NCBI GenBank assembly: GCA_963969285.1
Contig: OZ017740.1
Span: forward strand, 192,162,759-192,226,758
Direction of reading: 5' to 3'
Source: Odontomyia ornata
Taxonomy: Eukaryota; Arthropoda; Insecta; Diptera; Stratiomyidae
DNA: 64,000 bases
Part shown: positions 10,210 through 22,057 of the stretch, piece by piece
How positions within the stretch are numbered: the stretch's first letter is position 1
Layout of the letters: each line of letters begins with the position of its first letter
Notes under the pieces: model-generated
Seen by the model: the letters and a program-made list of their open reading frames with translations, nothing else
Told to the model about the DNA's origin: nothing
Database searches by the model: none
Position numbers and translations under genes: made by a program

Positions 10210-11665
10210 ATGGAGGAGCCCGACGGCTTCCCACCGTTGGGGCAACCTGGGGAAACGACGAATACGAAACTGGCGACAATCACTAAAAGAAAACATAACG
10301 AAGAAAACTCCGTAGATGGAGGGTGCAAGCTGCAAATAATAGCGGATAATCAACAAATGGCCAAATTGCAGAAAGAAAATGATGAACTAAGGCAAGAGAT
10401 ACAGTCTCTCAAGGATCTTTTCAAGCAAGGGATGAAGCCTCAAAAGACGCAGCCACAAAATTAATGGCAACAGGTAACAAAGCCGAAGAAAAGTGCAAAG
10501 CAAGTAAATCCAGAGGAAGTTCTAAGTGCTGGTGGCACCAACGAGAGCCAAAATTATTTTGCAGCGCTGGAGGGATTAACCGAAGATATGGAAATCGAAG
10601 AAAACATCAGAGGTAATTTTAATCAAGATAATGACGTTAATTTCATTCAATATTTAAAGAACAAAAATAAGGAGAAAAAAACCAGCCCGCAGTTCTGCTG
10701 GTTCCTCTGAAAAAGCTTCCAACAAGACAGAAAAAGTTCCGCCAATCAACGTGTTCGGACAAACCGGGAAAGATATGGTTCAGCTATTGGCAGCCGAAAA
10801 TAAACTGGCCAATTTCGAAATCAAAAGAGTTAATGCCGAAAAATTAACTATAAGGACGAAATCACTGGTTGATTTCAAGTCAGCCAAAGATGCGCTGATT
10901 TCTGGGGAGGTTCCACACTTCACCTATACCCCAAAAAGTGAAAAGAATTAGACATTCTTGTTGAAGGGTTTGGACAGCGGAGAGGATACGGTCGATCTTC
11001 TTCAGGTGCTCAAGGAGGCTGCACCAGATATTGATTTTGTTTCAGTCAAAGCCTTTGCGACAAGAAGGTCGACCATAGAAAGGAAGAATTTACCACTTTA
11101 CCTGGTACAAATTGCAAATAAGAGCAGTCCAAGTGCCCTTCAACAAATAAGGTACTTAAATTTCAGAGTGGTGAGGTGGGAACGCCTCCAGAAAAGAGAA
11201 GTCAACTAGTGTTACCGGTGTCAAAGATTTGGACATTCGGCTGCCAATTGTGCCATGCACTATCGTTGCGTTAAATGCAAAGACGTTCATGCTCCCGGTG
11301 AGTGCAAATTGGCTCAGACGGAGCCTAAAGAAAAATTTTAATGCGTTAACTGCGGTGTTTTTGGTCACCCAGCATCATATCAAGGATGCTCCCGATATCA
11401 AGATGCAAAAGTTAAATTTGCTCCAAAGCAAACACAAGTACACCGTAATATCATACCTTCCAACTTCGTCAAGCCCGGAGTATCATTTGCACTCGCCGCT
11501 AGAGGACCAGCAGAAAATGCTGGAAATAATGTAAATAATGTAAGTGGCAATAATGAGCTGCTTCTCAAAATTTACCAGCAACTTAATTCTTTATCGGAGA
11601 GAATCGACAAACAAGATTCAAAAATTAACTTTGCTTTTCAGCGTTTAAGTCTTTCAAATGCCTAA
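10210..11665 (+). pseudogene. Jockey LINE copy 1 ORF1 (gag-like nucleic-acid-binding protein)
   Basis: The frame starts at ATG 10210 (MEEPDGFPP), shared with copy 2 at 52045. A heptad-rich coiled coil (QKENDELRQEIQSLKDLF) lies near residues 55-75. Then come blocks NVFGQTGKDMVQLLAAENKL and SSPSALQQIRYLNFRVVRWE, typical of the PRE_C2HC region before the zinc knuckles in Jockey/X-element ORF1 proteins. CCHC knuckles follow (CYRCQRFGHSAANC and CVKCKD...GEC). Stops at about 10462, 10949, 11207 and 11339, plus frame changes, break it. Its end overlaps the ORF2 ATG by a few bases (AATGCCTAA). Confidence 0.85.
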
Positions 11666-14600
11666 TAATAACTTGTCATCCAGTCATATTCCCATGGATA
11701 GGCTTCGCCTCATATCGATCAACGTCAACTCTATCGTTGCTATACATCGACGTGATTATCTCCTTGAATTTGTTGTTAAGCAAAAGCCTGACATCATACT
11801 TCTCACTGAAACCCACCTCAATTCATGGCATTCCATGGAATTCAAAGATTTTGCATTCGTAAGAAACGATAGGGTGATAGGTGATGGGGGAGGTGGCACC
11901 GGGATATTGGTTAGAAGACCCTATTGTTTCCAAAATATTGAAAAAGTTGAATTCAAAAACTTTGAATTTCTTGAAGTGTCCGTCATCAAAATTTCACTGC
12001 CAGGTGGGGATAACCTCTTCGTTATCTCTGCCTATGCAACTGGTCAAAATGTTCTCAAGTTCAAGGAGGAACTCAATTCCTTGTTTGAAATACTCGAATA
12101 GAACAGGCTGCATTGTTATTATATTTTTGCCGGTGACCTGAATGCCAAGCATACATCATGGCTAAACGCCACCAATAATCCAAGAGGTGTATTCCTGAAA
12201 TCATGGATAACAGAGAACCAAATTGAATACACGTGCAACCTATATGGGTCGGAGTTCCCAACATACCCTAGGACAAATTCATATTTGGACCTCTGCATTG
12301 CTGACACAAGACTTGAATTCAGCTTTAATAGTCCTCAACGGAAACTGCAGGTGCTTCCTTATGATGGCGACCATAACGCAATCGTAATGGAAATCAATCA
12401 TCAAAGGGATGATTTCTTCCTCATTCCAGTTCAACATGAAAATCTTCGGTTGAATTTCAAAAAAACAGACTGGGGAAAGTTTCAAAAGAAGTTTAATCGG
12501 GAGTACCAGAAGCAATGTCCTCCTTCTGATGATGGCAATGCTTGCTCAATGGTTCCTAATAACAGAAATCTAACTGACGATGAAATAGATCTCTATTTGT
12601 CGAAGTTAGAGAAGCTGACGTTGGAAACGATTGAGAAAGTAGTTCCCAAGATTAAACATCGAAACAATATGGAAGGATATGAAAAACCAACCATCGCAAG
12701 GTTGAAAAGATTGAAAAGCCTTGTTCTCACACGCGTCCACAATATTTATCGCCGATTTTTGGACTACAACCATCCCTCGTTGGCTTTGTTGAAATTACAC
12801 CTGAAGAATGTCCGGAACTTAATCCGTTCATACTTCAGGAGTGAGGTCAGCAATCAATGGGCGGAAAAACTGAGGGGTATTAGCCCACAGGACCCAGATG
12901 GCGTTTTCGCGAAAGTCAATAGCTTATTCCGCAGGAAGTCTCGAGTGAAGGTATCGAATCTTGAAGTCACTAGTGATGAGATAAATCTTCTCGATAGAGC
13001 TGGTATCGAAATTGATAGTACGACTCCGGATAGAAATGGAAACAGGATTATATGTGATGGATTGCAGAAACTTGCCCTGATTGGAACACATTTAGAATTG
13101 GTTCATCTGCTAAACCCAGAGAGAAGGAATGAAATATTTTCGGCGGTCGTTGAAGCAAAAGTTTCCGACTTCAAATCAAGCCTGAACGGCCAATCAATTC
13201 TTAATTTCGATGAAACATTCACATCTGACCTCATACCAAGCTTGAATCTTATTGATTATTTTGTCAGCTATGAAGACTTGTGTTTCATATTTCGCAGAAT
13301 AAACAAAAAAAATCATGTGGTACTGACGGTATTCCAAATATAGTTCTCCGACATTTGCCTGAGGTTGCTATTAAGAATTATTGCATATTGTTCAACAACA
13401 TGTTGAACAATTCATATTTCTCAAATGAGTGGAAAAAGGCTAAGGTATTTCCGATCTTGAAGAAAGGAAAAGAATCTTCATGCCCGAAAAGCTATCGCCC
13501 AATCAGCTTGCTGCCTAACATCAGCAAGGTGTTTGAAGTGATACTCAACAGAGCATTAAACGCCCACATTGAGAAATATGAGTTGATGCCGAATTGCCAA
13601 TTTGGTTTTCGTGCCAGGCATTCAACCATACATGCAATAACGAAAGTAACCTCAGACATCTGTTGGAAACTAAACAACAAAGAATGTGTTGGAGCATGTC
13701 TCATTGATATTGAGAAAGCCTTCGATACGGTGTGGTTAGATGGACTAGTTTTCAAACTTCTTCAGGACAGGTTCCCCAGACACCTTGTCGCCATGATGTG
13801 TAATATGTTATACGGGAAATCGTTTGTTGTAACTGATGGTAATCTGACAACAATGCGCGAATTCAAGGTCTTGAATGGTCTACAGCAGGGAACAGTTACT
13901 GCGCCCCTGCTTTTCTCAATATTCATTCGCAAGCTATTGAACAGCTTTGATTTTAATGTCTCGCCAACGCGATCATTGGTAGCGTTTGCTGATGATCTGA
14001 TCATCTATACGGCAGACCGAAAAGCTACAATAGTTCAGAGCAATCTTCAAAAAATGTTTAATGATGTGCAGCTCTACACCGACAATTGGCGAATGAAAAT
14101 CAATGCGCAGAAGTGCGAAACAATCTTGTTTCGGACAACGCTGCAGGGGGCCAGTCAAGACCTGAAACGTAATTGGAAGGATTTCCACATTATGGCTGGT
14201 GAGGATAGTTCAGAACGGGTTCCACATAAATCCTGTGTTCGATACCTCGGTGTTCATCCCGATCAGTATCTGAACTACACTGAACATGTCAAAATCATGC
14301 TCAGTAAGGCACTAAAAGTAGTCATGGCCCTTTGGCGACTCTTTCATTCCAGATACATTGATCAAAAAGTCAAAGTTATTTGTTACAAGACCCTGGTTAG
14401 GCCAGTTTTGACATACGGATGCCAGATCTGGTACAACCAGAGTGCTAGTACAATGGAAAGATTAAGAGTTTTCGAAAGGAAATGTCTTCGTGCATGTACT
14501 GGTTTGTACAGAAAGCCTGAGATGGATTGGAAGCACTATATATCGAATAGAAAAATTTATCAAACCGCTCAAGTGACAAGAGTCGATATCTTTATATTGA

Positions 14601-14950
14601 AACTTCTTCGGAATCATATCGCAAGATCTGTAACTGTGAGTGAAAACCCTTGGATTTCACAGCCGTTCCACCCTACAGACGGGTATATTGTGACTTGCCT
14701 CACTACTGGCTTCGTTCCTCCAGAAGCATTCGTGTATTTGGACATGAATCGATATATTTTTGATTCTGACGGCGTCCCAATCATATATCACATATACCGA
14801 CGGGCCACCGATAAGAAGATAAAATATCCTCCGAATCTGAGTTCACGAGACCAACAATTCCAATGGAGATACTCATTTGCTAGATTCGTTGAGGCTGGTC
14901 GAGCTGAGATGGAGCAATCTAGGTATTGGTGGCTGAATGACAATATCTAA
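11658..14950 (+). pseudogene. Jockey LINE copy 1 ORF2 (endonuclease + reverse transcriptase)
   Basis: An APE-type endonuclease covers about 11690-12400 (LISINVNSI, LLTETHL, AGDLNAKHTSWLNA, GDHNAIVME). Reverse transcriptase covers about 13480-14200, with YRPISLLPN, CQFGFRARHSTIHA, LIDIEKAFDTVWLD, LQQGTVTAPLLFSIF and the catalytic box AFADDLIIY. The C-terminal region runs to the stop at 14948-14950. Two lesions are visible: an in-frame TAG at 12099-12101, where copy 2 has a sense codon, and a frameshift near 13300-13340. The family acts by target-primed reverse transcription at a nicked chromosomal site. Confidence 0.9.
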
Positions 14951-15430
14951 ATTATTCGTGTTTATTTTCTGTTTTTGTGCTTTTTCTCGTTACTTAGTTT
15001 TTTAGATTCATCTCATTATTGCTACATCTAGTGTTGTTGTTTATTTGTATTATAATTTAGGTATAGGTTTCAATATAAGGTAACGTTTTTTTTTGTTTTT
15101 TTTTGATTGAACTTATTTAGAATTAGGGTGTAACATATTAGGTATAGGATATAAGTTCATTGTTGTGTTAGTAATATAAGTAATTTTTGAATAATGCCGG
15201 TTGGTTTTTTCTCCTTTTTCCAATTGAATCAAAAATATGAAATAATCTTAATTAATTTAAATTTGCAAGTGTTATTTTTTCATTAAATGTGTTTAACTGA
15301 TAACGTATAAATTTAGGGAGCCATTCGGGCCATTAAGTTTTTTATAGTTATATTGTTTGGAATTTGCTTTATGTTCTTTTAAAAATTTATAACGATTAGT
15401 ATTAAATAAAGCGCTGTTGACTTTGACTTT

Positions 15431-15443
15431 GGACATACTCATA
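15431..15443. repeat. Target-site duplication, right of Jockey LINE copy 1
   Basis: GGACATACTCATA is identical to 9974-9986. It directly follows the TTTGACTTTG tail. Confidence 0.95.
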
Positions 15444-15659
15444 TTCTCTGGGTGAAAGGAAATTTAAATTTAGAGCAAACACTTTAATTTCGTCACAGTA
15501 GGCCTTGGACATATTTTTTCGGATCTTGAAAATCAGTCGTTCGATAATTTGCCGGTTAGGGTCAGCAAAAGTTTTTAAGGTTTCACTCAACCATTCACAT
15601 ATTACATTCTTGTCTTTAAGTGACGAAAGTAATTGTTTCAAGCCACTTACTTTCGCCAT
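15444..15659 (-). pseudogene. P-element/THAP9-like transposase relic, N-proximal part
   Basis: The minus-strand frame from ATG 15659 (MAKVSGLKQLL) contains FALNLNFLSPREYEYV, the segment that precedes the RTAFDDSLPHSRTL block at 9973 in P/THAP9 transposases. The Jockey LINE interrupts exactly between them. No THAP zinc-finger domain (C2CH) is recognisable upstream, so the DNA-binding end is missing, diverged or in an unrecognised exon. An in-frame TAA lies just upstream of the ATG. Confidence 0.8.
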
Positions 15660-16453
15660 TTTTCTTTTTTATCCTGTTTCAATCTATGGAGCATTCTGTT
15701 TTTGTGCTTGGGTTTGTTTTCGAGTAGTTTGGTTTTTGCCTTTAATTTTCCAATTAGTTCATTTTCTGAACAAGTGTACTTTTCGCAATTTCCCTATTCA
15801 AATTAAATATTTAAAGATACATTTCTACCAAATTTTATATGCTTGCAACTAATTCCCACATTTACCTTCTAAACACATGGAATCAGGAGAAAATGAATAC
15901 TAAAGACTACACAGTTGACGAAACAGAAGCGAATTGAGAATTATTTAAAAAATGCTATGTATTTGCTAATATAAAGTTTTTATTTCAACTCACTTCCTAT
16001 TAACACATTTTCTAATAAAAAAAAAGGCATTCAAGAAATTCATGCCTATATTGAAAAGACTAGTACTTATGACGTCAGCTTGTTGTTTTTCACCTTCAAA
16101 CGGGAGAGAATTCGTATTCAGCATCTGCAATCAATTATAAATGTAAGATTTCTATATGATAAAACAAAAAGAGGTGTACTAACATCAATATCCATTTTAT
16201 TTTTTCAAAGGGGCTCTTCCCAATACACCTGCCAACTCTTGATATTTGTGAAGCCTTTTGAAAGTAACTAATAAAAATTGTATTTTTTGCTGAATATTTT
16301 ACCTCATCAAAAAGGGCTACATCGTGTACAGCTAAACTTGCACTATATGCCGCCTGCAAAACAATACAACAAATTAGACTTTGTACTTAAATCCACAACA
16401 AAATCGTACCTCCCATACACCGATATTTCGCTCGTAAACTTCATCTGAAATCT
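15660..16453. other. AT-rich DNA with two possible minus-strand exons
   Basis: On the minus strand, a candidate exon at about 16408-16443 is bounded by TTTCAG and GTACGA and ends ...YERNIGVWE. A 56-nt candidate intron ends TTTTGCAG. A second candidate exon at about 16303-16352 reads AAYSASLAVHDVALFDE before GTAAAA. The frame is kept across the intron. I do not recognise the protein. If real, the exons are cut off by X unit u3 at 16454. The rest is low-complexity A/T-rich sequence. Confidence 0.3.
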
Positions 16454-17795
16454 AAACAAGTTAAGTAAGCAGGAGGGTGCTCCTACCAGAAGGTCTTTGT
16501 AAACATCGTAGGGTTAGAAACAAGTTTTCTAATGGCGTGAATCGATAACTTGAATTATTCATCCAATACTTAGATATGAAATCGTTCAAATTTATACAAA
16601 AGATGCACAGTTTCTTTCATAAGCACAGTGCAGCCGCCATTTTAATCTAGCTTAAATGATTTTTCTGAATGCTCGGCCGATTGAACATGTTCAAGTTAAA
16701 CACTATTCCTTAAATTTTCATGAAAATTGAAAGAAAATAAAAGTGCCTAAGTCAATTTTAAATATATAGGGTTTTCCAATAAGAGGTGTTATTTTGAATA
16801 GATCTTCTGATTTAACACCTTGCGACTTCTTCCTTTGGAGCCACGTGATAGAGAAGGCCTATGCCGATAGCCCAGCGTCGATTCAAGATCTCAAAGATGA
16901 AATTCGTGAGGCTATTGGGGACATAGGGTAACCACTTTGCGATTTGGTTATGGAAAATTTCATGAAGAGGATATGGTCCTGTAAGCGTGTCGTAGAGGTT
17001 ATTTGCTCAATGTTAATTATTGCTATTAACGGCATATCTTCTTCTTTACAATGAAATAAACATTCGATCATTTGTATTAAAAGTGGCATTTTTCTTTTAA
17101 CATCAAAATAACACCTCTTATTGGAAAACCCTATATCAACCATAAACACGTGTTATTGTTGGTGTAATTCCATATAATTGAAATGGCTATAACTCACTTG
17201 ATTATGATTCGATCTCAATTAAATTTTGTGAACGTATATATCTTATGTTAGTCTATATAATTGCGAAATTTCAAGAAGCTTAAAGGTACCGTTTTGATTT
17301 TATGGGCAAAAATGTAAAATCTACAAATCATACTATTATTAAAAAAGTTGAGTGAATTTCGGTTTCTAAGGTATTTGTTGCCCTTGTGCTCATAAAGGTC
17401 CACGTTCGTGATAATTTTCAGATTTTTCGGCTGAAAGGTGTCCAATCGCGAGGGGGGGGGGGGACATAAATTTTGGGTACATTTTGCCTTCCCCTGACCC
17501 CTTAATTCATGAAATGATTTTTCTATTTCAGATTCTAAAAGTTCTAATCAAGACCTTTCATTTGATATCCCACTTGACTACCTTATTTGAAAAAAAATTT
17601 TTAAGGTCCAATTCGTTATTAGGGGGGACCCCCCTTAAACATTTTTTAAATTTTTTTTAAGGCCTTAGATTTTGAGAGATCATCATTTCTGACCCTTTCA
17701 CAAAGTTTGAGCATTCTAGCTTCTATAGTTTCTGAGGAAATCAGCTGTGACACACGGACAGACGGACGGACAGACAGACGGACGGACGGACAGAC
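16454..17795 (+). mobile_element. Element X, unit u3 (hairpin end missing)
   Basis: This is collinear with u2 from AACAAGTTAAGTAAGCAGG to the GGACAGAC minisatellite at about 17755-17795. It stops inside that minisatellite and is joined directly to an inverted partial unit (17796-18165). The terminal 14-bp hairpin is therefore lost. Confidence 0.8.
16769..17131 (+). mobile_element. Mariner-derived MITE nested in X unit u3
   Basis: This 363-bp copy has the same GGGTTTTCC termini, flanking TA and transposase remnant (DLTPCDFFLW frame from about 16809) as the copy at 2569-2931. A few substitutions separate them. Confidence 0.8.
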
Positions 17796-18165
17796 AAGGT
17801 GTTAAATCAGAAGATCTATTCAAAATAACACCTCTTATTGGAAAACCCTATATATTTAAAATTGACTTAGGCACTTTTATTTTCTTTCAATTTTCATGAA
17901 AATTTAAGGAATAGTATTTAACTTGAACATGTTCAATCGGCCGAGCATTCAGAAAAATCATTTAAGCTAGATTAAAATGGCGGCTGCACTGTGCTTATGA
18001 AAGAAACTGTGCATCTTTTGCATAAATTTGAACGATTTCATATCTAAGTATTGGATGAATAATTCAAGCTATCGATTCACGCCATTAGAAAACTTGTTTC
18101 TAACCCTAGGATGTTTACAAATACCTTCTGGTAGGAGCACCCTCCTGCTTACTCAACTTGTTATA
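17796..18165 (-). mobile_element. Element X, inverted partial unit joined to u3
   Basis: It begins inside the MITE (AAGGTGTTAAATCAGAAGAT) and continues through the MITE end at 17848 to the X start motif in reverse (CTTACTCAACTTGTT). Together with u3 it gives an element with X start motifs at both ends and a large deletion at the fold. The junction is between GGACAGAC repeats and MITE interior. Confidence 0.75.
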
Positions 18166-20400
18166 TTCTTGTATATTAAATTTTCGTTAGAGACCAGAAG
18201 TACAACCATTACATGAAGCATCAAAATATTTTTATTTTATAGTGTCATCTTTTAATTATAAAAATTTTTAGTTAATAGTTCACACGGAGTTTTTCACAGG
18301 ATCAAATTTTCTTTCCACGCAACCAGGATGCCAATTATACGTTAAAAGCTCCCCATATTTTGGCCGATACTGTGTGAAAGTTAACTTTATAAAATGGCCG
18401 CCACCATAACTTAAATACAATTTGGTGGAAGCAAATTTCATTGAAAAACATGACTTACAAATACTGTTTTTCATTCTTCTTCTTTATATCAGTACTTACT
18501 GAGGAAACGACATTCCTACTAGCCGGCGGTGGCTTTTATTGTAGCAATTTTTCACTATGTACCTCATTTTGTCCACTATTCACAAAACTTGAAATTTTGT
18601 AACACTATATTCAGTTATGATCTTATTATCGTTTGTCACTCTCAAAATCCGAAGTCGCACTGTTTTTTATTGAAAAACTTTACACGAAAGAGTTTGTTTG
18701 CACTTGAAAACACTTTCTAGGCAAGCCAAACTTGACAGCCAATGCAGCAAAACATAAGATGATAAGAAGAATCCTCCTTATCAACAAAGAGAATTGATTA
18801 CAAGAAAAAGTCGTGTTCCATTTGCATTGGGCCGTAGCTGTTAGCTACCTGTTCCATGCTGAAAAACTAAACAAACTCGTTCGGTGTGTCCTTTTCATGT
18901 TAAAATCAGTGGAAATTCCTAATTTGTGCGTTGTTCATCAACAAGACTATAAGAGACTATCGGTTAAATTGCAAGTCAGAAGAACTTTATATTTCGACGG
19001 AAAAATAAAAAAGTGCAAAGAAGTTTCTAAAATCATGTGCATTGTGAAAACATGCAATAATAGAAGCCACCGCCAGCCTATAGGAGTAAAAAGACGAGAA
19101 TAGCCAGGGATAATAAAATAAGCAGGGATAATAAAATGTAATTAAGGATATAAGTTAGTTGATAGATCTCAAAAACGAAAACAGGTAAAATGTAAGTAAT
19201 GTAAGGGATATAAAAAGCGGATACTATTTGGAATCAAACCATGAAAAAAACACTGAAGAAGGAGGAACGCTTACCTCCGAAATACTATATATATTTGTTT
19301 AAATTAAATTTACCTTATTTGCGTTATTCTGGAAGGTTGGAGGAACATTGATTTGGAGAATTTTTTAATTGATGCAAAAACACCGAGATAACGAAGAATT
19401 TAAAAGACAATGTTTGGAAGTCTTTTTTTCACTCAAAATTATTGCCTTCAATTCATGCATGATCATGTTTACATTTCGAGGGCGACAATTTTATACGATT
19501 ATTTTTCGCGCAGTACCGCCTGAACCTTGGGGCAAGTTTTCGCTGGCATATTATTGCTTGAATGATTTTATTGATAAAATCAATTCTATTTATTCATTAA
19601 GTGGTTTGTTAAATGATATTGTACAGATATAAAGATGAAAAAGAGATATTTTATCATATTCAGCATGTAAAAAAATCACATTATTAATGAATCAATGTTT
19701 TTCAGATTTCCTGCAAATGAAAATGAACGTGCAACTAGATGCAGTTTAATTACGAGTATTATTGACGGATGCAATGTGGAAATGGCTTTGATACGATCCA
19801 AATGCTTTTTGGACAACGATTTCAAAAAATTGCAACCAGAACCAATATTGAGAGAAGACGCAGTTCCACACTGAAATTTATAAATGAAATAAAATCATTT
19901 ATAAATTTCACCATACAATGTATTAAATTCCACACAATGTATTTCATTCTGGCAATGAACAGACATATCGTCAGCAATTTCGTTTGACGAAACTTGATCT
20001 AATCTAAACACATTGTGCTTTATCCATCTGAAACAATCATACATGTGCACAGTAGTATTCGTCATCATATTTCCAACTAACATAAACATGCTTGGCATTT
20101 GATATGCTTTGAACTCAAGTGCAGACATTGTTGCGCGCAGATTCCACTTGAAAAATTGTCAGCACTTTCGTCAACAATATTTTAGATTTTAATACTCTAT
20201 CGCGCGAGTGGAATTTGCGTGCTATGCACTTTTTATGTATTTAATAATATGGAAGAAAGAAAATATATTCATTAGTCGTTTGGATTTCGAAGTCTTTTTA
20301 TTTTGTGTAGTTATTCTTTTTGAGGTGCACACGTTCAAGTGCGTGAGTACGTGGTAGCAGCTATTTTAATTGCAACGTATAATCAATCAATAAGGTATTG
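18166..20400. other. Unrecognised AT-rich region
   Basis: No family is recognised. The longest plus-strand frame (18813-19103) and a frame at 19369-19632 show no motif I can name, and a minus-strand frame at 19895-20128 is similar. Two ~20-bp repeats of GGGATAATAAAAT lie at 19108-19140. A perfect 16-bp hairpin lies at 19872-19910. It may be intergenic DNA or diverged gene remnants. Confidence 0.4.
19872..19910. repeat. Perfect 16-bp stem hairpin
   Basis: TGAAATTTATAAATGA at 19872-19887 is exactly complementary to 19895-19910, with a 7-nt loop AATAAAA. It is purely AT-rich and may be an old MITE core or chance. Confidence 0.6.
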
Positions 20401-20665
20401 ATTGATTCAAATCACTACACACGGTAGTGATCCAGTTGTCTTTGCACTGAGACACTTATTCACGCAAAACCAATTGGTTAAAGTGCCAATTGGTTCTCAT
20501 CGCGTCAATCAACTGGTATTGTACCAATTGGTTAACAGCCACGGTAAATTCGTGACTTTTATCGAATTCAGCGAGGGCCGCTTCATCACGTATGGTCAAT
20601 TAGTGTTGCACTATTTGATTTCGTGTCGCGGATCTCTCGAAGGATTCGACAACAACAATATGTAA
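20378..20665 (+). other. Repeat-rich ORF region, possible exon of unknown gene
   Basis: A hairpin AATCAATCAAT/ATTGATTGATT (about 20380-20406, 5-nt loop) precedes an 87-codon frame starting at 20402. Within it the palindromic word CCAATTGGTT occurs three times (about 20470-20535). The frame ends at ...CAATATGTAAAATG, which also reads as a weak splice donor. I do not recognise the protein, and internal repeats such as QLV/NQLV reflect the DNA repeats. Confidence 0.3.
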
Positions 20666-21140
20666 AATGTTTACTTTTATGAATCTCTTCTAGAACTCAG
20701 ACATATTTTTATCTTTACAGGCAAATACAAATTGTATTACAGCTATATTGGTTTCAAGCATTTGGATGGGGAAGCTAGTTCATTGTCGAGGACGTTAAAT
20801 AAGTTTATGTTAAATATTAGAAACAGTTAAAGAAATATATATTATGTTGGGTTCATTTTCGTTGCAGAATTCCATCGCACACTTCCCGATCCAACCTCCA
20901 ACTCCAGTTTATCTACCTATGTAGTAATTACGTTACCTGCAATTTGGGGAGTTCTCTTAAGGTATGTTTATCATATTGGGTATTTTATTAGAAAACTCAA
21001 TTTGTGTCGTTTTCCGCAGGTTCTCGATTGGAGCGTGTAAGCGCATGGCAGAATCCCGGAGTGCATTATTCTTTTCATTGTATTTCATAAATGCTGTTCA
21101 TTGTATTCTCATTGGATTTTCAAATGAATAAAAATAAATT
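20666..21140 (+). other. Possible 3' exons of an unrecognised gene with poly(A) signal
   Basis: A candidate acceptor (TTTACAG, about 20720) is followed by candidate exons at about 20867-20958 (after GTTGCAG, before GTATGT) and 21021-21131 (after TTCCGCAG). One frame stays open across the last intron and ends ...FINAVHCILIGFSNE at a TAA, with overlapping AATAAA signals (about 21126) right after it. No homology is recognised. Splice-site strength and frame continuity are the only evidence. Confidence 0.3.
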
Positions 21141-21694
21141 CGAAATAATTAGTCTTTATATTAACAAATACTTAGAATTTTTGATATAATTCAGAGCTTG
21201 CTTTTGCTTTGTCAACTGTATAATCTTTTGTATTCAACCTTCCCCTAAATTCATTTTTTTAGATGGTAAATGTGGAAAATCATTATAAGGGAATGGAATT
21301 TTATAGACATTGTTCTGTACAAGATTAAATTTGAGTATGCGAATCGTCGAAATGAACTCTGCTCCGAGATTCAGATACTAAACAAGTTGAGTAAGCAGGA
21401 GGGTGCTCCTACCAGAAGGTCTTTGTAAACATCCTAGGGTTAGAAACAAGTTTTCTAATGGCGTGAATCGATAACTTGAATTATTCATCCAATACTTAGA
21501 TATGAAATCGTTCAAATTTATACAAAAGATGCACAGTTTCTTTCATAAGCACAGTGCAGCCGCCATTTTAATCTAGCTTAAATGATTTTTCTGAATGCTC
21601 GGCCGATTGAACATGTTCAAGTTAAACACTATTCCTTAAATTTTCATGAAAATTGAAAGAAAATAAAAGTGCCTAAGTCAATTTTAAATATATA

Positions 21695-22057
21695 GGGTTT
21701 TCCAATAAGAGGTGTTATTTTAAATAGATCTGCTGATTTAACACCTTGCGACTTCTTCCTTTGGAGCCACGTGATAGAGAAGGCCTATGCCAATAGCCCA
21801 GCGTCGATTCAAGATCACAAAGATGAAATTCGTGAGGCTATTGAGGACATAGGGTAACCACTTTGCGATTTGGTTATGGAAAATTTCATGAAGAGGATAT
21901 GGTCCTGTAAGCGTGTCGTAGAGGTTATTTGCTCAATGTTAATTATTGCTATTAACGGCATATCTTCTTCTTTACAATGAAATAAACATTCGATCATTTG
22001 TATTAAAAGTGGCATTTTTCTTTTAATATCAAAATAACACCTCTTATTGGAAAACCC
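21695..22057 (+). mobile_element. Mariner-derived MITE nested in X unit u4
   Basis: This 363-bp copy has GGGTTTTCC termini and TA flanks at 21693-21694 and 22058-22059. The transposase remnant frame is as in the other copies. Confidence 0.8.

Larger units (their letters stand above)
9987..15430 (+). mobile_element. Jockey-type LINE, copy 1, full length, inserted in P transposase
   Basis: This 5444-bp element has a perfect 13-bp TSD. The 5' end aligns with copy 2 (51826), so both are close to full length. It has a 5' UTR of about 220 bp, a gag-like ORF1, an ORF2 with endonuclease and reverse transcriptase, and a 3' UTR ending AATAAAGCGCTGTTGACTTTGACTTTG, that is, in short TTTGAC repeats rather than poly(A). 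Both ORFs carry stops and frameshifts, so it is dead but fairly young structurally. Confidence 0.92.

Noticed and set aside
18813..19103. 96-codon ORF with a C-terminal MCIVKTCNNRSH that recalls a THAP start
   Set aside because: It is too short, followed by a stop, and the remaining THAP ligands are absent. It is on the opposite strand to the P relic.
19895..20128. Minus-strand 77-codon ORF
   Set aside because: No motif, AT-rich and overlapping a hairpin. There is no support beyond length.
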